Shown piece after piece: positions 8,503-14,935 of a stretch of 14,942 nucleotides of DNA. A program made the translations under genes and the position numbers. Position 1 is the stretch's first letter, and each line of letters opens with the position of its first letter. Source of the DNA: an uncultured Anaerolineales bacterium (GTDB lineage Bacteria > Chloroflexota > Anaerolineae > Anaerolineales > UBA6663). The notes under the pieces were generated by a model. That model saw only the letters and a program-made list of their open reading frames with translations, had not been told where the DNA came from and did not search any database. The stretch is taken from contig CALFZO010000008.1 of the NCBI GenBank assembly GCA_937952305.1, positions 1 through 14,942 of the forward strand, read 5' to 3'.

Positions 8503-8531
8503 ACTATAGAGACGGAGGGGGCAGAAGTCAA
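8503..8531 (-). promoter_or_regulatory. Strong sigma70-type promoter of the giant gene
   Basis: Reading the minus strand, TTGACT (8531-8526) and TATAGT (8508-8503) are separated by exactly 17 nt. Each hexamer differs from consensus at one position (TTGACT) or two (TATAGT). In DNA this GC-rich such a match is unlikely by chance. The predicted start is near 8496, which leaves a 5' leader of about 330 nt before the ATG. The promoter lies downstream of the carD-like terminator, so the giant gene appears to be its own transcription unit. Confidence 0.7.
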
Positions 8532-8634
8532 CCTCGGGTTTGAGATCAGTTTGATGGATTGCACATTCGCTGCCTGAGCTGACGGCTCAGCGCGGTGGTC
8601 GGCGGCGATCAAACCGCCCGGCCGCCGGGCCGGC

Positions 8635-8663
8635 AAAAAGCGCCGCGCCCCGAATGGGGCGCG
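8635..8663 (-). terminator. Rho-independent terminator of the CarD-family gene
   Basis: On the minus strand an 8-bp perfect stem CGCGCCCC/GGGGCGCG (8663-8656 with 8651-8644) with a 4-nt loop is followed after GCGC by five T residues (8639-8635). It starts 37 nt after the stop codon of the carD-like gene. The strong stem and T run support intrinsic termination, separating that gene from the giant gene. Confidence 0.75.
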
Positions 8664-8700
8664 GACTGGCGCAAGGGTTTGGAGGGAAGGGTGGGCGCGG

Positions 8701-9201
8701 CTACACGCGATAGCTCTGCCGGCCGGCCAGCAACAAGGCGTCGATCTCCTCGGTGGCCGCCGAGAGCGCGACTTCCTCGGTGGCGGCCCACTCCTGGCAG
8801 AGCGCCTGGCGCGCTTTGCGCAGCCCGGCCGAGTCGACCTCGTTCAGAGGTTTGTGCCAGCTGCGGGCGTTCAGGTCCCGGACCAGCTCACACAAGGCCA
8901 GGAACGAGCAGTTCTTGAGACGGTTGGCGAGATCGAGGCGGCGCTGGCGGTGATCCGGCGTCATCGGCACGGGCTGGCTCTGCAGGATCGCGCGGCCGCG
9001 CGCCAACTCAGATTTGGAGGTCAGCAGGCGCAGCTCCGGCGTGGCCGCGGCGTCGGCGGGCACCCAGACCGTGTTGCGCTCGATCGCGACTTCGTAGTAG
9101 CGCTGCGGCTCGGCGGTAGTGAAGCGCTTGGTCACCAACCCGACGACCCGGCCGATGCCATAGGTGGAGTGCACGACGCGGTCGTTTACCTGAAAAGTCA
9201 T
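8701..9201 (-). CDS. CarD/CdnL-family RNA polymerase-binding transcription regulator
   Basis: The 166-residue product starts VNDRVVHSTYGIGRVVGL (after MTFQ), the conserved opening of the CarD_CdnL_TRCF RNA polymerase-interacting domain (about residues 4-60, Tudor-like; it binds the beta subunit). A helical C-terminal part follows (about 64-160), with LANRLKN and ELVRDLNAR like the DNA-binding helical domain of CarD/CdnL. Members stabilise open promoter complexes, often at rRNA and housekeeping promoters. Length is normal for the family. The ATG at 9201 is chosen because GAGGAG lies 6 nt upstream and the CarD homology starts there; the open frame extends to 9348 but that extension is Pro/Gly-rich and unlike the family. 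The gene is transcribed alone: its own terminator follows, and a promoter-like element and hairpin precede it. Confidence 0.88.
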   Translation of the reverse strand: MTFQVNDRVVHSTYGIGRVVGLVTKRFTTAEPQRYYEVAIERNTVWVPADAAATPELRLLTSKSELARGRAILQSQPVPMTPDHRQRRLDLANRLKNCSFLALCELVRDLNARSWHKPLNEVDSAGLRKARQALCQEWAATEEVALSAATEEIDALLLAGRQSYRV

Positions 9202-9297
9202 GACGCTCTCCTCGCGTAAATAACCCGGGCGGGCTGGCCACGACAGCGGGCTGAGGCATGGGTCAGGGCCGCGGCCTGGTCCGGCGGGCGCCGCCCC

Positions 9298-9335
9298 AAG
9301 AAAAGGCCGCCATCCCATAAATAGGTTTGGCGGCC
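9298..9335 (-). terminator. Terminator-like hairpin between the vWA operon and carD-like gene
   Basis: On the minus strand an 8-bp perfect stem GGCCGCCA/TGGCGGCC (9335-9328 with 9312-9305) with a 15-nt loop is followed directly by TTTTCTT (9304-9298). It has the form of an intrinsic terminator for transcription coming from the vWA operon. Because it lies downstream of the candidate promoter at 9371-9397, it may instead be a leader terminator of the CarD-family gene. There is no T run on the plus side, so it acts only in the minus direction. Confidence 0.6.
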
Positions 9336-9370
9336 AGACACCACGCAAATCTGTTTACTCGACTAATGAA

Positions 9371-9397
9371 ATTGTAGCATAGCCCGCGTTCAGTCAG
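9371..9397 (-). promoter_or_regulatory. Extended -10 promoter candidate for the CarD-family gene
   Basis: On the minus strand TGCTACAAT (9379-9371) is an extended -10 element, with CTGACT (9397-9392) at a short 15-nt spacing as a possible -35. It lies only about 20 bp after the stop codon of the last vWA gene. The predicted start near 9364 leaves a leader of about 160 nt. The short spacer lowers confidence, though an extended -10 can compensate. Confidence 0.45.
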
Positions 9398-9415
9398 CGG
9401 GCCGCGCCGGCTCCC

Positions 9416-10483
9416 TCACGGCAATGGCCGCCAGGCCAGGCCCAGGCCGATGGCCAGCACCGCCAGCAGCGCGCCGGCGGCCGTGAAGATGACGCTGATC
9501 TCCATCGTCTCGTGTTGGATGATCAGGTGGGTGGGCAGGTTGCGGAAGGCGCTCTGCAGTTCATCCGCGCTTTCAGCCGAGTAGTATTCACCGCCGGTCA
9601 GGTCGGCCACCTGCTTGAGCGTGGCCTCGTCGATGCCGCGCCGGAAGCCGCCGCCCCCGCCGCCAAAGGCGCCGCCGCCGCCGAAGAAGGAGCCGTTTCC
9701 GTTCGACGGCTCGTTGCCCAGGAAGCGCAGGCCGCAGCGCGGGTTGGCCGAGCCGTGCTCGGTGCCGAAGCCGATGGTGTAGACGCGCACGCCGCGCGCC
9801 ACGGCCTGTTGCGCGGCCTCCAGCGGCGGCGGGCCGAAGTTGCTGACGCCGTCGGTGAGCAGGACGATGATGGCCGGCGCATACGCGCCGCGCGCGACGG
9901 GCGTCGGCTCGGGCGCGTCCGCGGCGGTGCTGGGCGCCACGCTCGGGTCGATCTCGGCGATGGCGTCCAGGCCCTTGAGCAGCCCGGCGCCGATGCCGGT
10001 GCGGCGGCCGGTGAGCAGGCTTTCGATGGCGACCTGCAGCAGTTCTTCGTCGTCGGTGGGCGCTTGAATCACTTCGGCGTAGCCGGCGAAGGCCACCACG
10101 CCGATGCGCGTGCCGGGCGGCTGGCTGTCGATGAAGGCCAGCGCCGCCGCCTGGGCGGCCTCCAGCCGGCTCGGGGCGATGTCCGTGGAGCACATGCTGC
10201 GCGAGACGTCGACGGCCAGGACGATGGTGGTCTGATTGGTGGGCACATCCAGGATCGCCAGCGGGCGCGCGAACGCCACCAACAGGCTGGCCAGGGCGGC
10301 CAGGAACAGCGCGAACGGCACATGCCGCCGCCAGCCGGCGCGGGGCGGCAGCGCCGCGCGCACCAGCGCCAGGCTGGAGAAGCGCAATGCCGCGCGCCGC
10401 CGGCGCTGCGCCCAGACGTACAGGACGATGAGCACCGGGATTACGCCCAACAAGCCGAGCAGGGCGGGCCAACGCAGGTCCAT
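9416..10483 (-). CDS. vWA-domain membrane protein (BatA/BatB-like), distal copy
   Basis: This 355-residue protein has an N-terminal membrane pair (about residues 6-26 and 55-73, with the short Arg-rich loop RRRR typical of BatA-like proteins), a von Willebrand A domain (about 86-320) and a C-terminal membrane helix (about 331-350). The MIDAS metal site is complete: D92-V-S94-R-S96, T143 in QAPTDD, and D211 in LLTDG. Odd features are a Pro/Thr-rich insert at about 183-200 (PEPTP) before the MIDAS strand and a glycine run at about 264-280 (GGGG..GGGGGG). The start at 10483 is supported by GAGGTG just upstream. It lies 32 bp after its paralogue, last in the operon. The family is thought to work with MoxR AAA+ ATPases in envelope protein maturation. 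Confidence 0.85.
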   Translation of the reverse strand: MDLRWPALLGLLGVIPVLIVLYVWAQRRRRAALRFSSLALVRAALPPRAGWRRHVPFALFLAALASLLVAFARPLAILDVPTNQTTIVLAVDVSRSMCSTDIAPSRLEAAQAAALAFIDSQPPGTRIGVVAFAGYAEVIQAPTDDEELLQVAIESLLTGRRTGIGAGLLKGLDAIAEIDPSVAPSTAADAPEPTPVARGAYAPAIIVLLTDGVSNFGPPPLEAAQQAVARGVRVYTIGFGTEHGSANPRCGLRFLGNEPSNGNGSFFGGGGAFGGGGGGFRRGIDEATLKQVADLTGGEYYSAESADELQSAFRNLPTHLIIQHETMEISVIFTAAGALLAVLAIGLGLAWRPLP

Positions 10484-10515
10484 GGCGCACCTCGTGAGCT
10501 AGAGCGCTGGGCCGG

Positions 10516-11532
10516 TCACGGCAGGCGGCCCCACCAGACCAGCGACAACAAGCCGCCCAGCAACAGGAGCAGGCTGCCGGCGCCGGCCAGCAGCGCCGTC
10601 AGCTCCGTCGGTTCGGACCGGGTCACCAGCGTGAGCACCAGGTCGTCGTAGATGGCCGGCAGCGCCTCCGCCGCCTCGGCCCGGTAGTATTCGCCGTCCG
10701 TGAGCAGCGCGATCTGCTGCAGCTGGGCTTCATCCAACTGGGTATGCACGGTGAAGCCCTCAATCTCCAGATCCGCCCCGGCCTGGGTGCCCAGGCCGAC
10801 GGTGTGGATGCGCACGCCTCGGTCTGCCGCCGCCTGCGCGGCCGCCAGCGGGTCTGGGTTTTCGTTGTTCTCGCCGTCGCTCATCAGGACGATGACGGCC
10901 GAGGTGTAAACGCCGGCCGGCAGCGGCGTCGGTTCGGCGGTCGGCGTCGGCTCGCGGTTGGTGTAGAAACGCGGCGCATCCCCGGCCTGGCTGGCCGCGA
11001 TCACGCTCAGCGCGGCCACGATCCCCTGGCCCAGCGAGGTGCCGCGCTGCGGCCCCAGGCGGTCGAGCGAGGCCAGCAGGTCGTCTTTCTCGTCGGTCGG
11101 CGCCTGCACGCTGAAGCCGTTGTCGCTGAACGCCACCAGGCCGATCCGCACCGTCGCCGGCTGGCGCTGCACGAAGTCCACGGCCGCGGCCTTGGCCGCC
11201 TCCAGACGGGAGGGCTGCAGATCGCCGGCCGCCATGCTGCCGGAGACATCCAGCACCAGGATGACGGTGCCCTCGGCGCGCGGCAGGCTCAAGTCCGCCT
11301 GCGGCCGCGCCAGCGCGGTCAGGAGGCAGGCCAGCGCCAGGAGAAAGAGCAGCCCCGGCAGGTGTTGATGCCAGGCGGGGCGTTGGCCGGCCTCGGGCGG
11401 GCGCAGCCCGAGCGCGCTGTACGCGGCGGCGCGGCGCCGGCGTTCGTGGAGCCAGTACAGGTACAGGCCCAGGCCGGCCGGCACGGCCAGCAGCAACAGC
11501 AGCAGCGTGGGCCAGAGGAAAGACACGGGCAT
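10516..11532 (-). CDS. vWA-domain membrane protein (BatA/BatB-like), proximal copy
   Basis: The 338-residue product has the same plan as its downstream paralogue: membrane segments at about 5-27 and 58-76, an Arg-rich loop (ERRRR), a vWA domain (about 87-300) and a C-terminal membrane helix (about 311-334, ending WWGRLP, compare WRPLP in the paralogue). The MIDAS site reads D95-V-S97-G-S99, T146 (QAPTDE) and D219 (LMSDG). A Pro/Thr-rich insert (EPTPTAEPTPLP, about 194-205) precedes the MIDAS strand, as in the paralogue. The start is placed at ATG 11532, which has GGAG about 6 nt upstream and begins the membrane segment; the open frame runs to 11700 but overlaps the DUF58 gene and is unlike the family. 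The pair probably arose by tandem duplication. Confidence 0.86.
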   Translation of the reverse strand: MPVSFLWPTLLLLLLAVPAGLGLYLYWLHERRRRAAAYSALGLRPPEAGQRPAWHQHLPGLLFLLALACLLTALARPQADLSLPRAEGTVILVLDVSGSMAAGDLQPSRLEAAKAAAVDFVQRQPATVRIGLVAFSDNGFSVQAPTDEKDDLLASLDRLGPQRGTSLGQGIVAALSVIAASQAGDAPRFYTNREPTPTAEPTPLPAGVYTSAVIVLMSDGENNENPDPLAAAQAAADRGVRIHTVGLGTQAGADLEIEGFTVHTQLDEAQLQQIALLTDGEYYRAEAAEALPAIYDDLVLTLVTRSEPTELTALLAGAGSLLLLLGGLLSLVWWGRLP

Positions 11533-11554
11533 GCTGTCTCCGGAGGCGTGGGCC

Positions 11555-12454
11555 TCAGCGGCGCCGCTGGCGGCGCTGCAGCGCGAAGCGCGCGATGGCG
11601 TGCACCAGGTCGTCGTCGGTGGAGAGCGGCAGCAGGTCCACGGCCGCCCGCCGGAAGGTCTCCCGCAGGGCCGCTTCGCGCTGGCGGGTCGCCGCCTCAT
11701 AGCGGGCGCGGAAGCCCCGGTCGCGCGGGTCCACGTACAGTTGCTCGCCGGTCTCGGCGTCCTCCAGGATGATGGGCCCGACCTCCGGCAGCTGCGTCTC
11801 GCTCGGGTCGGAGACGCGCACGGCCAGCACCTCGTGGCGCTGGCCCAGGAAGCCCAGCGCCCGCTCCCAGCCCGGCGCGCTGATGAAGTCTGAAATGAGG
11901 AAGATGAGCGAGCGGCGCCGGACGGCGCGCAGCGCGCCCTCCAGCAGCGGCGTCAGGTCCGTGAACGGGGCGCGCGGCCAGTGCGGGTGCCGGTCCAGCT
12001 CATGGATCAGGCGCAGCACCTGGATCCGGCCGCCGCGCGCCGGCAGAGTCCGCTCCAGGCCGCGGCCGTAAAAGAGCGCGCCCACGCGGTTGCCGTGCCG
12101 TGTCAACAGCCGCGCCAGCGTCGCGACGAAGCTGGTCAGCACCGCCCGTTTGGGCCCGGACGCGGCGCCGAAATCCATCGACGGGCTGAGGTCGAGCAGG
12201 AACCAGGCCGTAATCTCGCGGTCTTCCAGGTAGCGCCGGATGTACGGTGTGCCGAGCCGCGCGGTGACGTTCCAGTCGATGTAGCGGATGTCGTCCTCGG
12301 GCTGGTACTCCCGCAGGTCGGCGAAATCGACGCCGTAGCCGTAGAACAGGCTGCGGTAATCACCCTGGAGCAGGCCGTCCAGGCGGCGGATCACCTGCCA
12401 ATCCAGGCGCTGCAGCAGGCGCTCAGGCGTTGAGGCGGGCGGGGACGCGCTCAT
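11555..12454 (-). CDS. DUF58 (vWA-like) protein of the MoxR operon
   Basis: This 299-residue protein carries the DUF58 signature: GYGVDFADLREYQPEDDIR near residues 39-57, then YIDWNVTAR to residue 66. A vWA-like fold follows, with a DLSPS motif (D88, S90, S92) and LISDF (D189) as putative metal-site residues. No signal peptide or membrane helix is visible, so it is likely cytoplasmic. DUF58 proteins nearly always neighbour MoxR ATPases and are assumed to be partners or adaptors. The ATG at 12454 overlaps the last 32 bp of the MoxR gene; the upstream sequence has only a weak GGTGG, so translation is probably coupled to the gene before. The next gene starts 22 bp after its stop. Confidence 0.88.
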   Translation of the reverse strand: MSASPPASTPERLLQRLDWQVIRRLDGLLQGDYRSLFYGYGVDFADLREYQPEDDIRYIDWNVTARLGTPYIRRYLEDREITAWFLLDLSPSMDFGAASGPKRAVLTSFVATLARLLTRHGNRVGALFYGRGLERTLPARGGRIQVLRLIHELDRHPHWPRAPFTDLTPLLEGALRAVRRRSLIFLISDFISAPGWERALGFLGQRHEVLAVRVSDPSETQLPEVGPIILEDAETGEQLYVDPRDRGFRARYEAATRQREAALRETFRRAAVDLLPLSTDDDLVHAIARFALQRRQRRR

Positions 12455-13427
12455 GCAGGGGCACCACCGGGATGGGCAGACGGTCGATGATCCGCTTCAA
12501 CAGGTCGTCGCTGGTGACGTTCTCGGCCAGGGCTTCGTAGGTGAGCACCAGGCGGTGCCGGATGACGTCCAGGGCCATGTCCAGCACGTCCTGCGGCAGC
12601 GCGTAGCGGCGCCCGCGCACCAGGGCCAGCGCCCGCGCCGTCAGGATCAGGTTGATGGAGGCGCGCGGGCTGGCGCCGAACTGGACGAAGCGTTCCAGCT
12701 CCTTCAGGCCCACCTCGCCGGGCTGGCGCGTGGCGGTCACCAGCCGCACGGCAAACTCGATCAGGGCCGGGTCGGCGTACACCTGGTCGGTCAGGCGCTG
12801 CAGCTCCACGAGCTGGGCTGTGCTTAGCACTTTCTGCACCGCCTGCAGCGCGCTGGTCATGCGCTCGACGATGACGAACTCCTCCGTCGCGGTGGGGTAG
12901 CCCACCAGCACCTTGAGCATGAAGCGGTCCACCTGCGCCTCCGGCAGCGGGTAGGTGCCCTCGGTCTCGATGGGGTTCTGCGTGGCCAGCACCAGGAAAG
13001 GCTCCGGCACCTTGAAGGTCTCCAAGCCGATGGTCACCTGGCGCTCCTGCATCACCTCCAGCAGCGCGCTCTGGACTTTGGCCGGGGCGCGGTTGATCTC
13101 GTCGGCCAGCAGGAAGTTGGTGAAGACCGGGCCGAGCGAGGTGTTGAACTCGCCGGTCTTCTGGTTGTAGATGCGCGTGCCCACCAGGTCGGCCGGGACC
13201 AGGTCCGGCGTGAACTGGATGCGCTTGAAGTCGCCGCCCAGCGTCTCCGCCAGGGTCTTGATGGCCATGGTCTTGGCCAGGCCGGGCACGCCCTCCACCA
13301 GGATGTGGCCGCGCGCCAGCAGCGCCACCACCAGGCGTTCCAGCAGGTGGTCCTGGCCGACGATGACCTTTTTGACTTCGTAGAGCACGCGCTCCATCGG
13401 CTTGCCTGCATTGGGTTTCTGATCCAT
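12423..13427 (-). CDS. MoxR-family AAA+ ATPase
   Basis: The 334-residue product is a full-length MoxR ATPase. Visible motifs are VIVGQDHLLE (about 21-30), Walker A GVPGLAKT (46-53), Walker B LLADE (106-110) followed by INRAPAK, sensor 1 ATQNP (N151), and EAQVDRF with R168 as probable arginine finger. The C-terminal lid has the family motif GASPRASI, and the chain ends in a helical region. It should hydrolyse ATP as a ring and act on or through the DUF58 and vWA proteins encoded next to it. The open frame can start from TTG at 13460, overlapping the protease stop codon. I prefer ATG 13427, which has AGGGAG 6 nt upstream and leaves the conserved core intact. The gap to the protease gene is then 29 bp. 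Confidence 0.93.
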   Translation of the reverse strand: MDQKPNAGKPMERVLYEVKKVIVGQDHLLERLVVALLARGHILVEGVPGLAKTMAIKTLAETLGGDFKRIQFTPDLVPADLVGTRIYNQKTGEFNTSLGPVFTNFLLADEINRAPAKVQSALLEVMQERQVTIGLETFKVPEPFLVLATQNPIETEGTYPLPEAQVDRFMLKVLVGYPTATEEFVIVERMTSALQAVQKVLSTAQLVELQRLTDQVYADPALIEFAVRLVTATRQPGEVGLKELERFVQFGASPRASINLILTARALALVRGRRYALPQDVLDMALDVIRHRLVLTYEALAENVTSDDLLKRIIDRLPIPVVPLHERVPARLNA

Positions 13428-13456
13428 CACGGGCTCCCTGGGAACGGCGGGGCGGG

Positions 13457-14287
13457 TCAATACGGGGGCAGGCCGGCCGCCGCGCCGGCCACCGTGATCG
13501 GCACCGCGAAGCCGATGCCGATGAAGAAGTTTTGTTCGGTGGGGTTGACGATGCCGGTGACGATGCCGACGACGTGGCCGTCCCGGTTGAGCAGCGGGCC
13601 GCCGGAGTTGCCGGGGTTGACGGCCGCGTCGATCTGGATCAGGCCCTCCAGGTGCCGGCCGCTGTCCGGCGGGCTGAAAGCGCGATCGAAGCCGGAGATC
13701 ACGCCGGCGCTGAGCGAGCTGTACAGGCCGAAGGGGTTGCCGACGGCGAAGGCCTCGTCGCCGACGGCCAGGGCGTTGGGGTTGCCGAGTATGGCGGGCG
13801 CCAGCAGCGCCGGCAGCTGCTCGGTCCGCAGGACGGCGATGTCGTTCTCGGGCTGGGCGGCCACCACCTCGGCCGCGGATTGCGTGCCGTCGGCGTAGGT
13901 CACCTGGATGGCGGCCGCGCCGGCGACGACGTGCAGGCTGGTGAGGATGTCGCCTTGATCGTTGACGACGACGCCGCTGCCCAGACCGTCGTCGTCGTCG
14001 GTCCGGCCTTCGGTCTGGATCAGGACCAGCGCCGGCCGGATGATCTGGTAGACGCGGGCCGCATACGGCGCCGGGGCGGTGGCGGAGGCCAGCGCTTGAG
14101 CGACGGCCTCGTTCACCTGGCGCGGGGTCAGCGGCGCCGGCGGCGGAAAGAGGTAGCGATAAAGCAGCAAGGCGCCCAGGGCCGCCAGCACCCCGCCCGC
14201 GAACGGCGCCGCCCGCCGGGCGTGGCCGGAGGCGATGTGCAGGCGTTGCCGCCAGAGGTCTGCGCGTGATGCGGCCGGTCCGGTCAT
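13457..14287 (-). CDS. Membrane-anchored trypsin-like (HtrA-type) serine protease without PDZ domain
   Basis: This 276-residue protein has a basic N-terminus, one membrane helix (about 27-46, then YRYLFPPP) and a chymotrypsin-fold protease domain (about 75-270). The triad is visible: H119 in TSLHVVAG, D149 in ENDIAVL and S228 in NPGNSGGPLL. GLGSGVVV and VGNPFGL are also typical of DegP/HtrA. The protein ends right after the protease domain, so it lacks the PDZ domain(s) that usually follow in HtrA, as in some short trypsin-like paralogues. The active site should face outside the membrane. It heads the MoxR-DUF58-vWA operon, which suggests a joint role in envelope protein processing (inference). 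ATG 14287 has a weak AAGG 5 nt upstream. Confidence 0.9.
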   Translation of the reverse strand: MTGPAASRADLWRQRLHIASGHARRAAPFAGGVLAALGALLLYRYLFPPPAPLTPRQVNEAVAQALASATAPAPYAARVYQIIRPALVLIQTEGRTDDDDGLGSGVVVNDQGDILTSLHVVAGAAAIQVTYADGTQSAAEVVAAQPENDIAVLRTEQLPALLAPAILGNPNALAVGDEAFAVGNPFGLYSSLSAGVISGFDRAFSPPDSGRHLEGLIQIDAAVNPGNSGGPLLNRDGHVVGIVTGIVNPTEQNFFIGIGFAVPITVAGAAAGLPPY

Positions 14288-14516
14288 GCTGCCTTATCCA
14301 TCCCTCGCCGCGCGGTGCGTGTGGCCCGGCACTGGCGCCGGGGTTGAATTGTGGTCCTGGAAGTGCATCACTTTAGCAAGCTTTTCTAAGACGGGGATGA
14401 GACCGGCGCGGCATCTGTGACGGCGGGCACGAAGCCGGGGCCAGTTGCCGGCGGGGCGCGTCTGCGTGACAATGGTCCTGACGCAAGCGCCATCCCGAAC
14501 AGTTCCTGGAGGTCCA
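14288..14516. promoter_or_regulatory. Divergent intergenic region with palindromic operator candidates
   Basis: The 229 bp between the protease operon and the ModE-like gene includes an AT-richer patch at about 14361-14389. It contains a perfect inverted repeat AAGTG-CAT-CACTT (14361-14373). This is immediately followed by a near palindrome TTAG-C-AAGCTT-TT-CTAA (14373-14389). Such dyads between divergent genes are candidate regulator sites, possibly for the adjacent winged-helix protein. I see no clear -35/-10 pair for the minus-strand operon; TTGCTA and CACAAT near 14350-14380 are spaced too far apart (20 nt). Confidence 0.4.
14445..14473 (+). promoter_or_regulatory. Promoter candidate for the ModE-like gene
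   Basis: TTGCCG (14445-14450) and GACAAT (14468-14473) are separated by 17 nt. The predicted start is near 14480, giving a leader of about 37 nt before the ATG at 14517. Each hexamer differs from consensus at two positions. Confidence 0.5.
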
Positions 14517-14852
14517 ATGAAGCCGCGTGTCAACCTCTGGATAGAACAAGATGGCCAGGTGGTGTTGAGCCGGTGGCGCATCCAGCTCCTGGAGGCGATC
14601 GCCGAGACCGGTTCGATCAGCGCCGCCGCCGAAAAGCTGGACGTCCAATACCGGCGCGCCTGGGACAAGCTGCACGAGATGGAAGCGGGCCTGGGTGTGA
14701 AGCTGGTGGACACCGCCGTAGGCGGGAAGGGCGGCGGCGGCGCGCAACTCACCCCGGCCGGCCAACGCGCCGTGGACGAGTTCCACGCTTTCGAGAACGG
14801 CCTCGAGGCCGAGGTCGCTCAGCGCTTCCGCCGCATTTACCACCCCGCCTGA
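14517..14852 (+). CDS. ModE-type winged helix-turn-helix regulator, DNA-binding domain only
   Basis: The 111-residue protein matches the N-terminal domain of ModE and relatives: LSRWRIQLLEAIAETGSIS, then AAAEKLDVQYRRAWDKL (HTH about residues 32-51), the wing GGKGGGGAQLTPAG (about 69-82) and a C-terminal helix that would pair in a dimer. Classical ModE has two molybdate-binding MOP domains after this; here the gene ends, so any effector sensing must be absent or supplied by a partner. Short relatives of this kind are common beside molybdate or tungstate uptake and molybdoenzyme genes. ATG 14517 is chosen because GGAGGT ends 3 nt upstream and homology starts there; an in-frame upstream extension to 14445 overlaps the promoter. 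It is transcribed divergently from the protease operon. Confidence 0.87.
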   Translation: MKPRVNLWIEQDGQVVLSRWRIQLLEAIAETGSISAAAEKLDVQYRRAWDKLHEMEAGLGVKLVDTAVGGKGGGGAQLTPAGQRAVDEFHAFENGLEAEVAQRFRRIYHPA

Positions 14853-14872
14853 CCGTCACCCCCTGCGCCGCC

Positions 14873-14901
14873 TTGCGGCCCCGCTTGTTCTACGTTATGA
14901 T
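14873..14901 (+). promoter_or_regulatory. Promoter for the gene beyond the right edge
   Basis: TTGCGG (14873-14878) and TATGAT (14896-14901) are 17 nt apart, a good sigma70-type match, with an AT-rich stretch after the -10. The -10 sits within GTTA-N8-TAAC (14894-14909), an inverted repeat that could be an operator. Start is predicted near 14907. The -35 overlaps a small GCCGC-CTT-GCGGC hairpin (14867-14879) that lacks a T run and so is not a convincing terminator of the ModE-like gene. Confidence 0.6.
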
Positions 14902-14935
14902 AAATTAACACAGCGAAAGTCCCACAACCCATGTT

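Larger units (their letters stand above)
8169..8700. other. Intergenic region, 532 bp, no gene
   Basis: The stretch between the carD-like stop codon and the giant gene start holds the terminator, the sigma70-type promoter and the structured leader listed separately. Short frames on either strand (8245-8469 plus, 8283-8636 minus) lack ribosome-binding sites and coding-like composition. The DNA around 8460-8580 is noticeably less GC-rich than its surroundings, as expected for a promoter. A further 5-bp inverted repeat (TGAGC/GCTCA, 8575-8589) lies just upstream of the promoter. Confidence 0.7.

Noticed and set aside
9512..10651. Plus-strand open frame of 379 codons opposite the vWA genes
   Set aside because: Composition of an antisense shadow, and it spans two well-supported vWA genes with intact metal-site motifs.
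14867..14879. Terminator after the ModE-like gene
   Set aside because: The GCCGC-CTT-GCGGC stem is only 5 bp with no adjacent T run, and it overlaps the -35 of the next promoter.
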